A model generated the notes under the pieces. The model searched no databases and had not been told where the DNA came from. It saw only the letters and a program-made list of their open reading frames with translations. DNA of 64,000 bases from Amycolatopsis jiangsuensis (GTDB taxonomy: Bacteria > Actinomycetota > Actinomycetes > Mycobacteriales > Pseudonocardiaceae): assembly GCF_014204865.1 (NCBI RefSeq), contig NZ_JACHMG010000001.1, forward strand, positions 3,622,501 through 3,686,500, written 5' to 3'. Of this stretch, positions 8,948 through 17,423 are shown piece by piece. Within the stretch, counting starts at the first letter, position 1. The number at the start of each line of letters is the position of its first letter. Made by a program: the position numbers and the translations under genes.

Positions 8948-9009
8948 GAAAGACTCCCGTCCGGCCCGCGATACGCGAACCTCGTCCGACCCACGAGCAG
9001 GTGAGAGCA

Positions 9010-9033
9010 CTGTATATTACAGTTGAGATCTCA
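9010..9033. promoter_or_regulatory. Two adjacent palindromes in a divergent intergenic region
   Basis: CTGTA-TAT-TACAG (9010-9022) is a perfect 5-bp dyad, followed by the perfect 10-bp palindrome TGAGATCTCA (9024-9033). They lie in the AT-rich gap between the isochorismatase-like gene (start 8947) and the membrane-protein gene (start 9136), placed to control either. No regulator was matched to them. Confidence 0.45.
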
Positions 9034-9135
9034 GTGGTCATGTGTTGTTATCTCTCACTGTTCGGACCGAGTGTCGTCGCGTTCGAAGCACCGGGCTCAC
9101 TGATCCGGACTGGGGAAGCAAGACTGGGGGAAGCA

Positions 9136-9744
9136 ATGAGCGGCATGGCTTTACAGAGGACGGCCGCGGCCGGGCCTGTGCAGGATGGTCGCCGGCTTCG
9201 TGTGCTCGCCGTGGTACTCGCGTTGTGGGCGTTCGGCTACGCGGGTTACCGAGCCTATTACGCGGCGGGTGGCACGTTCGGCCTGATCGGGACACCGGTC
9301 TCGGCTTCGCAGTTTCAGGTCATCAACGCGGTCGGCGCCGCGATCATTCTGGTCGCGGCGGTGGTGCCGCTGGTCGGCGTGCGGGTTCGGTCGCTGCGGC
9401 GGGTCATGCCCGTGCTGGGTTGGCTCGGTGCGGTCGGCTGCTGCATGCACGCGCTGGTCGACAGCACGCTTCGGGTACTCAGTGTCACTGGGGTACACCC
9501 GACGCAGCTGCCCGCGAGTACGTGGCAGTCCTTCGACCGGCACGCCGCCGACCTGCAGGATCTGCTGCTGAACGAGCCGTGGTTTCTCGTGGAGGGGCTG
9601 TTGTGGGCGGCGTGGGCACTCTGCTTCGTCAGTCCCCGGCGGCAGCGGCAATGGCTCGGGTCAGCGCTCGTGGCCTGTCTCGCGCTGAGCGTGACCGGTG
9701 TGCTCAGCGGGGTGGGCGTGCTCGGTTCGTTCCACCTCGGCTGA
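9136..9744 (+). CDS. Hypothetical five-helix membrane protein
   Basis: This 202-residue protein has about five hydrophobic segments (near 22-45, 68-92, 98-125, 150-170 and 178-200) and no soluble domain. The ATG at 9136 follows GGGGGAAG at good spacing; upstream in-frame codons lie in the intergenic region. I do not recognise the family, and DUF3995-like actinobacterial membrane proteins are only a loose resemblance. It is a single gene between divergent and unrelated neighbours. Confidence 0.75.
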   Translation: MSGMALQRTAAAGPVQDGRRLRVLAVVLALWAFGYAGYRAYYAAGGTFGLIGTPVSASQFQVINAVGAAIILVAAVVPLVGVRVRSLRRVMPVLGWLGAVGCCMHALVDSTLRVLSVTGVHPTQLPASTWQSFDRHAADLQDLLLNEPWFLVEGLLWAAWALCFVSPRRQRQWLGSALVACLALSVTGVLSGVGVLGSFHLG

Positions 9745-9832
9745 CTCGGAAAACCCTGCCAGCACACGAAACTCTGTTCGAGGGCGTCACCACGGAAACC
9801 TGCTCGACGAGAGCTGTACCAAGGAGTGCCGA

Positions 9833-10411
9833 ATGACCACCAGTTCGCCGGGGGCCACACCCCTCGGGCCCGGGGCCGAAATGCGACCGCTGCAGCCCGG
9901 GGACGCGGAGGAATTCCTCACCCACGTCGACCGCGGACGCGAGTTCGTCGGCCGCTTCGTCCGGCTCCCGGATGTCGTGACCGACCTCGGGTCGGCGCGC
10001 CAGTACCTGGCCACCTACGCACAGCGCCTCGCCACCGACACGGGGCGCCTCGACGGGATCTGGTCGGACGGTCTCCTCGTCGGCGGAATCATGCTGCGCA
10101 CGATGAACGTACCCGAGCAGTTCGCCGAGCTCGGATGCTGGCTCGAGCCGTCGGCGGTCGGCCGCGGCCTGGTGACCCGCGCGGCCCGCGTGCTCATCGA
10201 GTGGGCCGTCGAGCAGCACGGTATCCACCGCCTGGAATGGCGAGCCTCCCCGCAGAACACCGCGAGCACCTCGGTCGCCCGCCGGCTGGGCATGCAGCGC
10301 GAAGGCCTCCTGCGCGAGCACTACCTGCACCGTGGGAAGCGGCACGACGCGGAAGTCTGGTCGCTGCTCGCCCCGGAATGGCGCCGGCAGTCCTCGACCC
10401 GGCCGGCCTGA
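9833..10411 (+). CDS. GNAT acetyltransferase, RimJ/RimL type
   Basis: This 192-residue protein carries the RimL-like core: MRPLQPGDAEEFLTHV near residue 16, a central strand LVGGIMLR, the acetyl-CoA loop GRGLVTRAARVLIEWA (about 122-137), and HRLEWRASPQNTASTSVARR with LGMQREGLLRE near the C-terminus. The family acetylates protein N-termini or small molecules; the substrate here is open. AAGGAG precedes the ATG at 9833. Confidence 0.85.
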   Translation: MTTSSPGATPLGPGAEMRPLQPGDAEEFLTHVDRGREFVGRFVRLPDVVTDLGSARQYLATYAQRLATDTGRLDGIWSDGLLVGGIMLRTMNVPEQFAELGCWLEPSAVGRGLVTRAARVLIEWAVEQHGIHRLEWRASPQNTASTSVARRLGMQREGLLREHYLHRGKRHDAEVWSLLAPEWRRQSSTRPA

Positions 10412-10463
10412 CCCTCGCGAGCACTGCACTGTCCACTGTGGTCGAATACTGGCGGAGCGCCGA

Positions 10464-11228
10464 ATGTTCACCGAGGAAACACGTGAAGCCCTGCAACACA
10501 CCCTGATCGACTCGGCCCGCCAGGACGAACGGGTGGTCGCGGCCGCGCTGGTCGGCTCGAGCGCCACCGGCGGGCAGGACCGCTGGTCCGACATCGACCT
10601 CGCGCTCCGGCTCGGCGCGGAGGTGGATCGGGACACCGTGCTGGCCGACTGGACCGAGCGGATGCGGCAGCAGCACCTCGCCGTCGACCATCTCGACGTC
10701 TCGGGACCCGGTGCGATCTACCGGGTTTTCCTGCGTGCCGACTCCTTGCAGGTCGATGTGTCCTTCTGGGAGTACGACCGGTTCCGGCCGACCGGTCCAC
10801 GCTTCTCCCTGCTGTTCGGGGAGGCGCTGGAAGCCGGCATCATCGAGCCGGAGCCTGCCACCCGGCTCGCCGGATGGGCGTGGCTGTACGCGCTGCATGT
10901 GCGGTCGGCGATCGCACGCGGCCGCGTCTGGCAGGCCGTCCATCTGATCGGCGGAATGCGGGATCACGTCGTCGCGATGGCGTGCCTTCGCCATGGCCTC
11001 CCGGCCACGCAGGGCCGCGGCGTCGACGACCTGCCGCGCACGATCACGGATCCGCTCGCCGCGACCCTCGTCGCATCGACCGGCGTGACGGCTCTACACG
11101 AAGCCTTCACCGCGACGTGCTCCGCCCTGGAGCGCGAGGTAGTCGAGATCGACGCGGATTTGGCTGCCCGGATCGGGCCGGTACTACGGAAAATGGTGAC
11201 GAGTTCCGCCCCCGCCGCGGAAGGATGA
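10464..11228 (+). CDS. Nucleotidyltransferase-domain protein
   Basis: This 254-residue protein opens with the MNT-type motif VGSSATGG followed by WSDIDLAL, with a third acidic site probably in LQVDVSFWEYD. This is the Gly-Ser...Asp-x-Asp signature of the polymerase-beta nucleotidyltransferase fold shared with aminoglycoside and lincosamide nucleotidyltransferases. A helical C-terminal part follows. Its acceptor (drug, protein or RNA) cannot be told from sequence. GGCGGAG precedes the ATG at 10464. The gene sits 4 nt before a GNAT gene in the same direction, and the two may be cotranscribed. Confidence 0.8.
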   Translation: MFTEETREALQHTLIDSARQDERVVAAALVGSSATGGQDRWSDIDLALRLGAEVDRDTVLADWTERMRQQHLAVDHLDVSGPGAIYRVFLRADSLQVDVSFWEYDRFRPTGPRFSLLFGEALEAGIIEPEPATRLAGWAWLYALHVRSAIARGRVWQAVHLIGGMRDHVVAMACLRHGLPATQGRGVDDLPRTITDPLAATLVASTGVTALHEAFTATCSALEREVVEIDADLAARIGPVLRKMVTSSAPAAEG

Positions 11229-11232
11229 GCGA

Positions 11233-11751
11233 ATGATCGACGACCTGCCCGCCGGATTCGGCGCCCGTCGCCTCGACGAGGAAGACCATCTGCCGGTGCT
11301 CGCCGTCCTGGACAGCTGGTGGGGCGGCCTCAAGGGCCCGGCGGGAGCGAAAGAACGCGCGCTGCTTCTCCCGCGGTTGTACTTCCAGCATTTCACGAGC
11401 ACCAGTTTCGTGGTGGAACGCGACAACGGGGAGATGGCGGCTTTTCTGATCGGCTTCCTGTCCCAGACCGAGCCCGAAGCCGCGTACGTGCACTTCGTCG
11501 GCGTCGATCCGGCGCTGCACGGCCGGGGCATCGGACGTGCGCTGTACCGGGCGTTCTTCGCGCTCGTCCGGGAACACGGGCGCCGTCACGTCTCCTGCAT
11601 CACCAGCCCGCAGAACTCGGCGTCGCAGGCATTCCACACGCGGCTCGGCTTCACGACCTCCGCGGTGAAGCCGGGGTACGACGGCCCCGGGCTGGACCGG
11701 GTGGTGTTCGGCATCGATCTCGGCGCAGGCGCCCGAAACAGCGGGGCGTGA
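11233..11751 (+). CDS. GNAT-family N-acetyltransferase
   Basis: This 172-residue protein shows the GNAT strand AAYVHFVGVDPALHGRGIGRALYRAFF (acetyl-CoA loop near residues 88-105) and the later NSASQAFHTRLGFT motif. It starts 4 nt after the nucleotidyltransferase stop, suggesting a small operon. Substrate unknown; small-molecule acetylation is likely. Confidence 0.85.
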   Translation: MIDDLPAGFGARRLDEEDHLPVLAVLDSWWGGLKGPAGAKERALLLPRLYFQHFTSTSFVVERDNGEMAAFLIGFLSQTEPEAAYVHFVGVDPALHGRGIGRALYRAFFALVREHGRRHVSCITSPQNSASQAFHTRLGFTTSAVKPGYDGPGLDRVVFGIDLGAGARNSGA

Positions 11752-11760
11752 GCCGGGAAC

Positions 11761-11795
11761 GGCCGGCGGGTTCCCCCCTGCGGGACCCGCCGGCC
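11761..11795. terminator. Hairpin terminator between convergent genes
   Basis: GGCCGGCGGGT (11761-11771) pairs perfectly with ACCCGCCGGCC (11785-11795) around a 13-nt loop that can add three more C-G pairs. It lies between the stops of the GNAT gene (11751) and the SDR gene (11802), so it can act in both directions. There is no U-tract, as is common in actinobacteria. Confidence 0.65.
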
Positions 11796-11801
11796 GGGAC
11801 G

Positions 11802-12557
11802 TCACACGAGGGAGGCGCTCAGCCCGCCGTCGAGGACGTAGTGGCTGCCGGTGACCCAGCTGGCCCGGTCCGACGCCAGGAACGCCGCCACCTCGGCGAT
11901 GTCCTCCGGGGTGCCGAGCCTGCCCTGCTTCTGGGCCACCAGGTCGGCGAACGGAACCTGGGTCGCCGCCTCGAAATCAGGCACCAGCCGGTCGACCATG
12001 GCCGTGTCGGCGAAGCCGGGGCAGACCGCGTTGACCCGGATGCCCGCCGCCCGCATCTCCACCGCGGCGACCCGGGTGAGCTGGATGACCGCGGCCTTCG
12101 TCGCGCAGTAGGACCCGAGCAGCGGGCTGCCGCCGACTCCGGCGATCGACGAGATGTTGACGATGTTGCCCTTGGACTCCATCAGGTGCGGGGTCGCCGC
12201 CTTCATCGTCACGAACGTACCGCGGACGTTGACCGCGAAGATCTTGTCGAAGCTCTCCGTGGACTGCTGCAGCAGCGGTGAGGAGACCTCGATCCCGGCG
12301 TTGTTGACCAGGACGTCGAGACCGCCCAGCTGCTCGACCGCCTGCGCCACGGCGGCCTGGACCTGCGACTCGTCGGTGACGTCGCAGTTGGCGACGCCCG
12401 CGGCGCCGATCTCCGCGGCCGACTGCTTGGCCGAGTCGGCGTTCAGGTCGCTCACCACGACCCGGGCACCGCGCTGGGTGAACAGCGCCGCGATCGCCTT
12501 GCCGATCCCGGCACCGGACCCGGTGACGAAGACGCGCTTTCCGTCAAGTTCGGGCAT
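11802..12557 (-). CDS. Short-chain dehydrogenase/reductase (classical SDR)
   Basis: This 251-residue classical SDR has a TGSGAGIGKAIA nucleotide-binding motif (residues 12-23), NNAG near residue 87, a catalytic Ser in NISSIAG and YCATK as the Tyr/Lys pair. D37 after the second strand (VVSDLNAD) suggests NAD(H) preference. It ends in the family tail GSHYVLDGG. It is third in an operon after an acyl-CoA ligase and a luciferase-like oxidoreductase (32-bp gap), so it probably oxidises or reduces an intermediate of that pathway. Confidence 0.93.
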   Translation of the reverse strand: MPELDGKRVFVTGSGAGIGKAIAALFTQRGARVVVSDLNADSAKQSAAEIGAAGVANCDVTDESQVQAAVAQAVEQLGGLDVLVNNAGIEVSSPLLQQSTESFDKIFAVNVRGTFVTMKAATPHLMESKGNIVNISSIAGVGGSPLLGSYCATKAAVIQLTRVAAVEMRAAGIRVNAVCPGFADTAMVDRLVPDFEAATQVPFADLVAQKQGRLGTPEDIAEVAAFLASDRASWVTGSHYVLDGGLSASLV

Positions 12558-12589
12558 ATTTCGTTCCTCTCACTCCGTTGTGGGGTTGT

Positions 12590-13582
12590 TCAGGCCGCTT
12601 CGACCTTGGGCAGGATCTCTTCCTTGAGCCGCTTCATGTCGTCCAGGGTCTTGGCCACCGGGACGTCCTGGAACGGCGGCCACAGGAACGGCATCGTCAG
12701 CCCGGCTTCCTTGTACCGCTTGAGCTGGTCGGTGATCTGCGCGGCCGAGCCCACGAGCAGGTTGCTGCCCTTGCCCAGCGGGCTCTGGTCGGCGTCCTCG
12801 TCGGTGATCACGAACCAGATCATGCTGGAGATCTCGAGATCGTCGACCGAACGCGGGGTGTCGAGTTCCGCCAGCTCGCGCTGGATCTCCGAACGCCACC
12901 GGGTGATGTCCTCGGGCGAGTCCTGGATGCCGATCCAGCCGGCCAGCCCGTACTTCGCGATGCGCGTCGCCGCGCGCTTGGGGTCCTTGAGGCCGCTGAA
13001 GAAGATCGGCGGATGCGGCTTCTGCACCGGCTTGGCGCCGAACCCGCTGCGCTGGAAGTCGGCGAACTCGCCGTGGTACTCGAACAGGTCGTTGGTCCAG
13101 ATCCCCTGCAGGATCTCCAGGGTCTCGCGGACGTGCTTGTTGCGCTTCGGGTAGATGTGCGAAGCGCTGGCCGCGTCGAACTCCTCGGGCATCCAGCCCG
13201 CGCCGACGGCCACGTTGAGCCGGCCGGCCGCGAGGTGGTCGATGGTGGCCAGCTCGGCGGCGAGCACGCCGGGCGAGCGGTAGGGCGTGTCGATGACGCT
13301 CATGCCGATGCGGACCTTGGACGTCTTCGCGGCCAGCCACGGGATCAGCGGCATGCCCTGGAGGAACTCACCGCGCGAGCTCACCGGAAGACCCTTGGGG
13401 AAGCCCTCGATCCGGCCGAACGCGTACTGCATTTCCTCGCTGTCCGACGTCTCCGGCACGATGATCCGGTCGAGGGTCCAGACGGAGTCGAAGTCGAGGT
13501 CCTCGGCCTGCGCCGTGAGGTCCTCGAGTTCCCGGACGGTCACCTTGTCCCGGAAGTTCGGGAGATAGAGCGCGAGTTTCAT
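12590..13582 (-). CDS. Luciferase-like (LLM class) flavin/F420-dependent oxidoreductase
   Basis: This 330-residue TIM-barrel protein has hallmarks of the bacterial luciferase superfamily: LALYLPNFRD at the start, FDSVWTLDRI, RIGMSVIDTPYRSPGVLAAELATIDHLAAGRLNVAVGAGW, and KPHPPIFFSG. The family uses FMN or F420. The start has a strong Shine-Dalgarno (AAGGAGG). It lies 34 bp after an acyl-CoA ligase gene and 32 bp before an SDR, consistent with degradation or remodelling of a carboxylic acid or terpenoid substrate (inference). Confidence 0.92.
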   Translation of the reverse strand: MKLALYLPNFRDKVTVRELEDLTAQAEDLDFDSVWTLDRIIVPETSDSEEMQYAFGRIEGFPKGLPVSSRGEFLQGMPLIPWLAAKTSKVRIGMSVIDTPYRSPGVLAAELATIDHLAAGRLNVAVGAGWMPEEFDAASASHIYPKRNKHVRETLEILQGIWTNDLFEYHGEFADFQRSGFGAKPVQKPHPPIFFSGLKDPKRAATRIAKYGLAGWIGIQDSPEDITRWRSEIQRELAELDTPRSVDDLEISSMIWFVITDEDADQSPLGKGSNLLVGSAAQITDQLKRYKEAGLTMPFLWPPFQDVPVAKTLDDMKRLKEEILPKVEAA

Positions 13583-13616
13583 GGACGGACAGCCTCCTTG
13601 CTGCGTTTTCTTCCAG

Positions 13617-15155
13617 TTACCGGTGTGCCGGGTGGAGCGTGGTGCGGATGTCGGTTTTCAGGACCTTGCCGATGGCCGACCGCGGGAGTTCCGGCCAGAC
13701 TTCGATCTGCTTGGGCGCCTTGACGCTGCCGATGCGCTCCTTGACGAACGCGATCAGCTCCGCGGCGTCGAGTTCGGTACCGGGCTGCAGCTGGACGACG
13801 GCGGTGACCCGCTCCCCCCATTTGTCGTCCGGCAGGCCGATCACCGCGCAGTCGCGGATCGCGTCGTGCGCCATCACCGCCTGTTCGACCTCGGCCGAAT
13901 AGACGTTGAAACCGCCGGTGATCACCATGTCCTTGGCACGGTCGACGATGTGGAGATAACCCTCGTCGTCGAGGAACCCGATGTCGCCGGTGTGGTGCCA
14001 GCCGTGCGCGGAGGCCTCCGCGGTGGCCTCGGGGTTGCGGTAGTAGCCCGCCATCACCAGCGAGCCGCGAACGCAGATCTCCCCGCGTTCTCCTCGTGGT
14101 ACCGGGACGCCCTGCTCGTCGAGAATCGCCACGGTGACCAACGGCGACGGCCGTCCCGCCGAGGCCAACCGTCCGGTGTGGACAGTGCCGTCCGGACGGC
14201 GGTGCTCGGCGGGCGACATCGTCGAGATCATCATCGGCGCCTCGGACTGGCCGAACAGCTGGGCCATCGGGCCGATGCGGTCCAGCGCCTCGGTCAGCCT
14301 GGCCGTGGACATCGGCGCGGCGCCGTACCAGAAGCACTGCAGGGACGAGAGGTCCGTGGAGTCCAGCGACGCGTGCCCGAGCACCATGTAGATCAGGGTC
14401 GGCGGCAGGAAGGTGTGCGTGACCCGGTGCCGCTCGACCAGTTCGAGGAACCGGCCGACGTCGGGCTTGGCCATGATCACCACCTCGCCGCCGCTCGCGA
14501 GAATCGGGAAGCACAGCACCCCGGCCGCGTGGGTCAGCGGCGCCAGCGCCAGGTACACCGGACGTCCGGCGAACGGGTAGCTCATCAGCACGATCGCCGA
14601 CATGACCTCGAGGTTGCGGTCGGTGAGCATGACTCCCTTGGGGCGGCCCGTGGTGCCGCCGGTACCGACCAGTGCGACGACCTCGTCGGGCGGTGCCGCC
14701 GCCGCAGACGGATCGTCCTGGGCGGCACCGAGCCAGTCGTGGAAGCCCACCGCGCGCTCGTCGCCGTCGCCGAGGCGCACGAGGGTGGTCAGCTTCGGCA
14801 GCTTCGGCGCGATCTGCCCGACCAGATCGTCGAAAGCCGGCTGGTAGATCAGGGTGGAGCAGTCGAAGAGGTCGAGCAGCTCCGCGTTTTCCCCTGCCGC
14901 GTTGCGCGGGTTGATCGGGCACCACACCGCGCCCGCACGGGAGATGCCGAAGACGCAGGTGAACGCGTCCGGGTCGTTGGCAGAGAGGATGCCGACCTTG
15001 TCCCCCGGCGCGACGCCCGATCGCCGCAGCGCGCGGGCGACCGCCTCGGCCAGAGCGACGGTTTCTCCGTAGGACCGCGAGACCCCGTCGAGAGTCAGGC
15101 AGGGCGCGCCGGGATCCAGCGACGCGCCTTTCTCCAGGTAGAAGAACAGAGACAT
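13617..15155 (-). CDS. Acyl-CoA synthetase / AMP-dependent ligase
   Basis: This 512-residue ANL-superfamily ligase has GTGGTTGRPKG at 164-174, the adenylate motifs YGAAPMS and FGQSEAP, GYYRNPEATAEA and HTGDIGFLDDEGYLHIVDRAKD, and a C-terminal catalytic Lys (about K497, AIGKVLKT). It activates a carboxylic acid to acyl-CoA; the acid is unknown. The ATG at 15155 is set by AGGAGGG upstream, and longer in-frame versions run into the divergent promoter. It is first gene of the operon with the LLM oxidoreductase and SDR. Confidence 0.92.
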   Translation of the reverse strand: MSLFFYLEKGASLDPGAPCLTLDGVSRSYGETVALAEAVARALRRSGVAPGDKVGILSANDPDAFTCVFGISRAGAVWCPINPRNAAGENAELLDLFDCSTLIYQPAFDDLVGQIAPKLPKLTTLVRLGDGDERAVGFHDWLGAAQDDPSAAAAPPDEVVALVGTGGTTGRPKGVMLTDRNLEVMSAIVLMSYPFAGRPVYLALAPLTHAAGVLCFPILASGGEVVIMAKPDVGRFLELVERHRVTHTFLPPTLIYMVLGHASLDSTDLSSLQCFWYGAAPMSTARLTEALDRIGPMAQLFGQSEAPMMISTMSPAEHRRPDGTVHTGRLASAGRPSPLVTVAILDEQGVPVPRGERGEICVRGSLVMAGYYRNPEATAEASAHGWHHTGDIGFLDDEGYLHIVDRAKDMVITGGFNVYSAEVEQAVMAHDAIRDCAVIGLPDDKWGERVTAVVQLQPGTELDAAELIAFVKERIGSVKAPKQIEVWPELPRSAIGKVLKTDIRTTLHPAHR

Positions 15156-15215
15156 CGTCGTCCCTCCTGAATTCTGTCCGCGGCACCGAAGGCTGGTGAA
15201 GACCTTGGCCGCCGG

Positions 15216-15274
15216 TTGGACGAATGTCAAGATTTTCTTGGACGATTGGTCAGAGAACCGCTCGATGGTATCTT
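15216..15274 (+). promoter_or_regulatory. Direct repeats and promoter between the ligase operon and the TetR gene
   Basis: TTGGACGAATGTCA (15216-15229) and TTGGACGATTGGTCA (15238-15252) form a direct repeat. TTGGTC (15246-15251), 17 bp, then TATCTT (15269-15274) makes a good -35/-10 pair, 7 nt before the TetR GTG at 15282, implying a leaderless transcript. The repeats overlap the -35 box and are the likely TetR binding sites controlling both directions. Confidence 0.55.
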
Positions 15275-15281
15275 CGGCCTC

Positions 15282-15899
15282 GTGACCAGTGCAGCCGCCG
15301 TGAGGCGCCGGACCCGAGCCGACAAGTTCGAGGACCGGCGGCGCGAACTCGCGGACGCGGCGCTGCTGGCGCTGGCCGATCTCGGCTACGCCCGCACGAG
15401 CCTGCGCACGATCGCGGAGCACACCAAGTTCTCGCACGGGTTGCTGCACTACTACTTCGCCGACAAGGTCGAGCTGATCACCTACTGCGTGCGCCGCTAC
15501 AAGGCCGCGTGTGTGCAGCGTTACGAGGGCGGCGTCCGCGAGGTGACCACCGCGGAGGAACTCGCCACCGCCTGCGCCGAAGGGCTGGCGGCGACGCTCG
15601 AAGAAGCCCCGGTCATGCACCGGCTCTGGTACGACCTGCGCACGCAGTCGCTGTTCGAAAAGGCTTTCCGCGACGACGTCGCCGAGATCGACGAAAGTCT
15701 CCAGAACATGATCTGGCGCAACGTGGCGGCCTACGCCGCTCTCTCCGGCGCCGAGCCGACGTGCTCACCGTCCGACGCGTACGCCCTGTTCGACGGCCTG
15801 TTCCAGCAGGCGCTGCTACGCCACCTCGCCGGCGCCGGAGAGGCACTCGACGAACTCCGCCGCGGTGCCCGTGAGCTGTTCCCCCGGCTGGTCGGCTGA
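15282..15899 (+). CDS. TetR-family transcriptional regulator
   Basis: This 205-residue regulator has a helix-turn-helix (ELADAALLALADLGYARTSL, then HGLLHYYFADKVELI) and a TetR_C ligand domain. The GTG at 15282 lies 7 nt behind a TATCTT -10 box, so earlier in-frame codons would be upstream of transcription. Divergent from the acyl-CoA ligase/LLM/SDR operon, it probably represses that operon, with an acyl-CoA or its acid as inducer (inference from similar layouts). Confidence 0.9.
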   Translation: MTSAAAVRRRTRADKFEDRRRELADAALLALADLGYARTSLRTIAEHTKFSHGLLHYYFADKVELITYCVRRYKAACVQRYEGGVREVTTAEELATACAEGLAATLEEAPVMHRLWYDLRTQSLFEKAFRDDVAEIDESLQNMIWRNVAAYAALSGAEPTCSPSDAYALFDGLFQQALLRHLAGAGEALDELRRGARELFPRLVG

Positions 15900-16004
15900 A
15901 GCGCGACCAGCCGAGGCTTCGTCTGCGAGACCGCTTCGTCGGGTACGCCAGCTTCGGTGCCCACATCTGTCGCAGCGGACCAACTTTTCCCGGCGGCTCG
16001 GGGC

Positions 16005-16010
16005 TACGTT
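16005..16010 (+). promoter_or_regulatory. -10 box of a probable leaderless promoter for the peptide operon
   Basis: TACGTT ends 6 nt before the ATG at 16017, in the same geometry as the other TAnnnT-start pairs in this window. No clear -35 was found. If real, it drives the serine hydrolase/peptide transporter operon. Confidence 0.4.
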
Positions 16011-16016
16011 CGCTCG

Positions 16017-17396
16017 ATGGCGAAGCTTGGCGAGATGCGCGGGCGACTGGAGCGGGAGCTGCCCGCCTTGCTGGAACGACACGGGGTGCCCGCGGCCGCG
16101 ATAGCGGTGGTGGCCGGGGACGAGGTGGCCGAGGTGGCGGCCGGGGTGCTCAACACCGGGACCGGCGTCTCGGCCACGACCGATTCGGTCTTCCAGATCG
16201 GCTCCATCACGAAGGTCTGGACGGCCACGCTCGTGCTGCAGCTGGTGGACGAGGGCCGGGTCGAGCTCGACGCCCCGGTCCGGCGCTACCTGCCGGACCT
16301 GCGCCTCGGTGACGAGGCCGCGGCCGCGGCGATCACGGTGCGGCAGCTGCTGAGCCACACCGGCGGGTTCGAGGGGGACATCTTCACCGACACCGGTCCC
16401 GGCGACGACTGCGTGGAGAAGTACGTGGCGACGCTCAGCGACGTTGCCCAGCTCTTCGACCCCGGCGAGTTGTTCTCCTACAACAACGCGGGTTACGTCG
16501 TGCTCGGCCGGATCGTCGAGGTGCTGCGCGAAAAGCCGTACGACGAATGCCTTCGCGACCAGCTGGCCACCCCACTGGGCCTGACGCACTTCGCGACCGG
16601 CGCGAGCGACGCGATCCGGTTCCGTGCCGCGCTCGGGCACATCGCGCCCGAGCCGGGCGCGGACCTCGTTCCCGCGCCGATGTGGTCGCTGATGCGGTCC
16701 AACGGACCAGCCGGTTCGGTACTGTCGATGACCGCCCGCGACCTCACGACGTTCGCGCGGATGCATCTCGCGGGTGGCACCTGGAACGGGCACGAGGTGC
16801 TGAGCGCGAAGAGCGTCGCCGCCATGCCGCAGCGTCAGGTCACCGTGCCGCCGCTGGGCATCATGGGCGACGGATGGGGACTCGGCTGGGAACTGTTCGA
16901 CGCCGCCGGCGGCCCGGTGTACGGGCACGACGGCAACACCATCGGACAGGCGGCATTCCTGCGGCTGGCTCCGGAACAGGGTGTGGTCGTGGCTCTGCTG
17001 ACCAACGGCGGCGACGCGATGAGCCTGTACGCCGAAATCGTGCCGGCGCTGCTGCGCGATCTCGCCGGCGTCGAGGTGGAACTGCCGCCGAAGCCACCCG
17101 CCGAACCGGAGCCGTTCGAGGCCGCCCGGTACCTCGGCACCTATTCGAGCACGCTCGCCGACCTCGTCGTGTCCCAGGACGACGGCGGCCGGGTCTGGCT
17201 GGAACAGCGGCCCAAGGGCGTCGCCGCCGAGCTGGCCGCCGCGCTGCGTTCCGAACTCGTCCGGCTCCGCGACGACACCCTGATCCTTCGCGAGGCACAG
17301 GAAGGAATCCATCTGCCCCTGGTCTTCCTCGGCGACGACGGCGACGGGCACGCCCAGTACGTCCACTCCGGACGCGCGACCCGCCGCGCCGGCTGA
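16017..17396 (+). CDS. Beta-lactamase-fold serine hydrolase (class C / D-aminopeptidase type)
   Basis: This 459-residue protein has GSITK (S63, K66), SYNN (Y155) and HDGN (about 304-307), the three active-site motifs of class C beta-lactamases, esterases and D-amino-acid amidases. A C-terminal beta-rich domain (about 370-455, starting YLGTYSSTLADL) resembles the accessory domain of D-aminopeptidase-like enzymes. No signal peptide, so it acts in the cytoplasm. It is first in an operon with an oligopeptide importer (27-bp gap), so hydrolysis of imported, perhaps D-residue-containing, peptides is the likeliest role. Confidence 0.88.
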   Translation: MAKLGEMRGRLERELPALLERHGVPAAAIAVVAGDEVAEVAAGVLNTGTGVSATTDSVFQIGSITKVWTATLVLQLVDEGRVELDAPVRRYLPDLRLGDEAAAAAITVRQLLSHTGGFEGDIFTDTGPGDDCVEKYVATLSDVAQLFDPGELFSYNNAGYVVLGRIVEVLREKPYDECLRDQLATPLGLTHFATGASDAIRFRAALGHIAPEPGADLVPAPMWSLMRSNGPAGSVLSMTARDLTTFARMHLAGGTWNGHEVLSAKSVAAMPQRQVTVPPLGIMGDGWGLGWELFDAAGGPVYGHDGNTIGQAAFLRLAPEQGVVVALLTNGGDAMSLYAEIVPALLRDLAGVEVELPPKPPAEPEPFEAARYLGTYSSTLADLVVSQDDGGRVWLEQRPKGVAAELAAALRSELVRLRDDTLILREAQEGIHLPLVFLGDDGDGHAQYVHSGRATRRAG

Positions 17397-17423
17397 CACC
17401 GCGCGCACGCACCTGGAGGAGCG

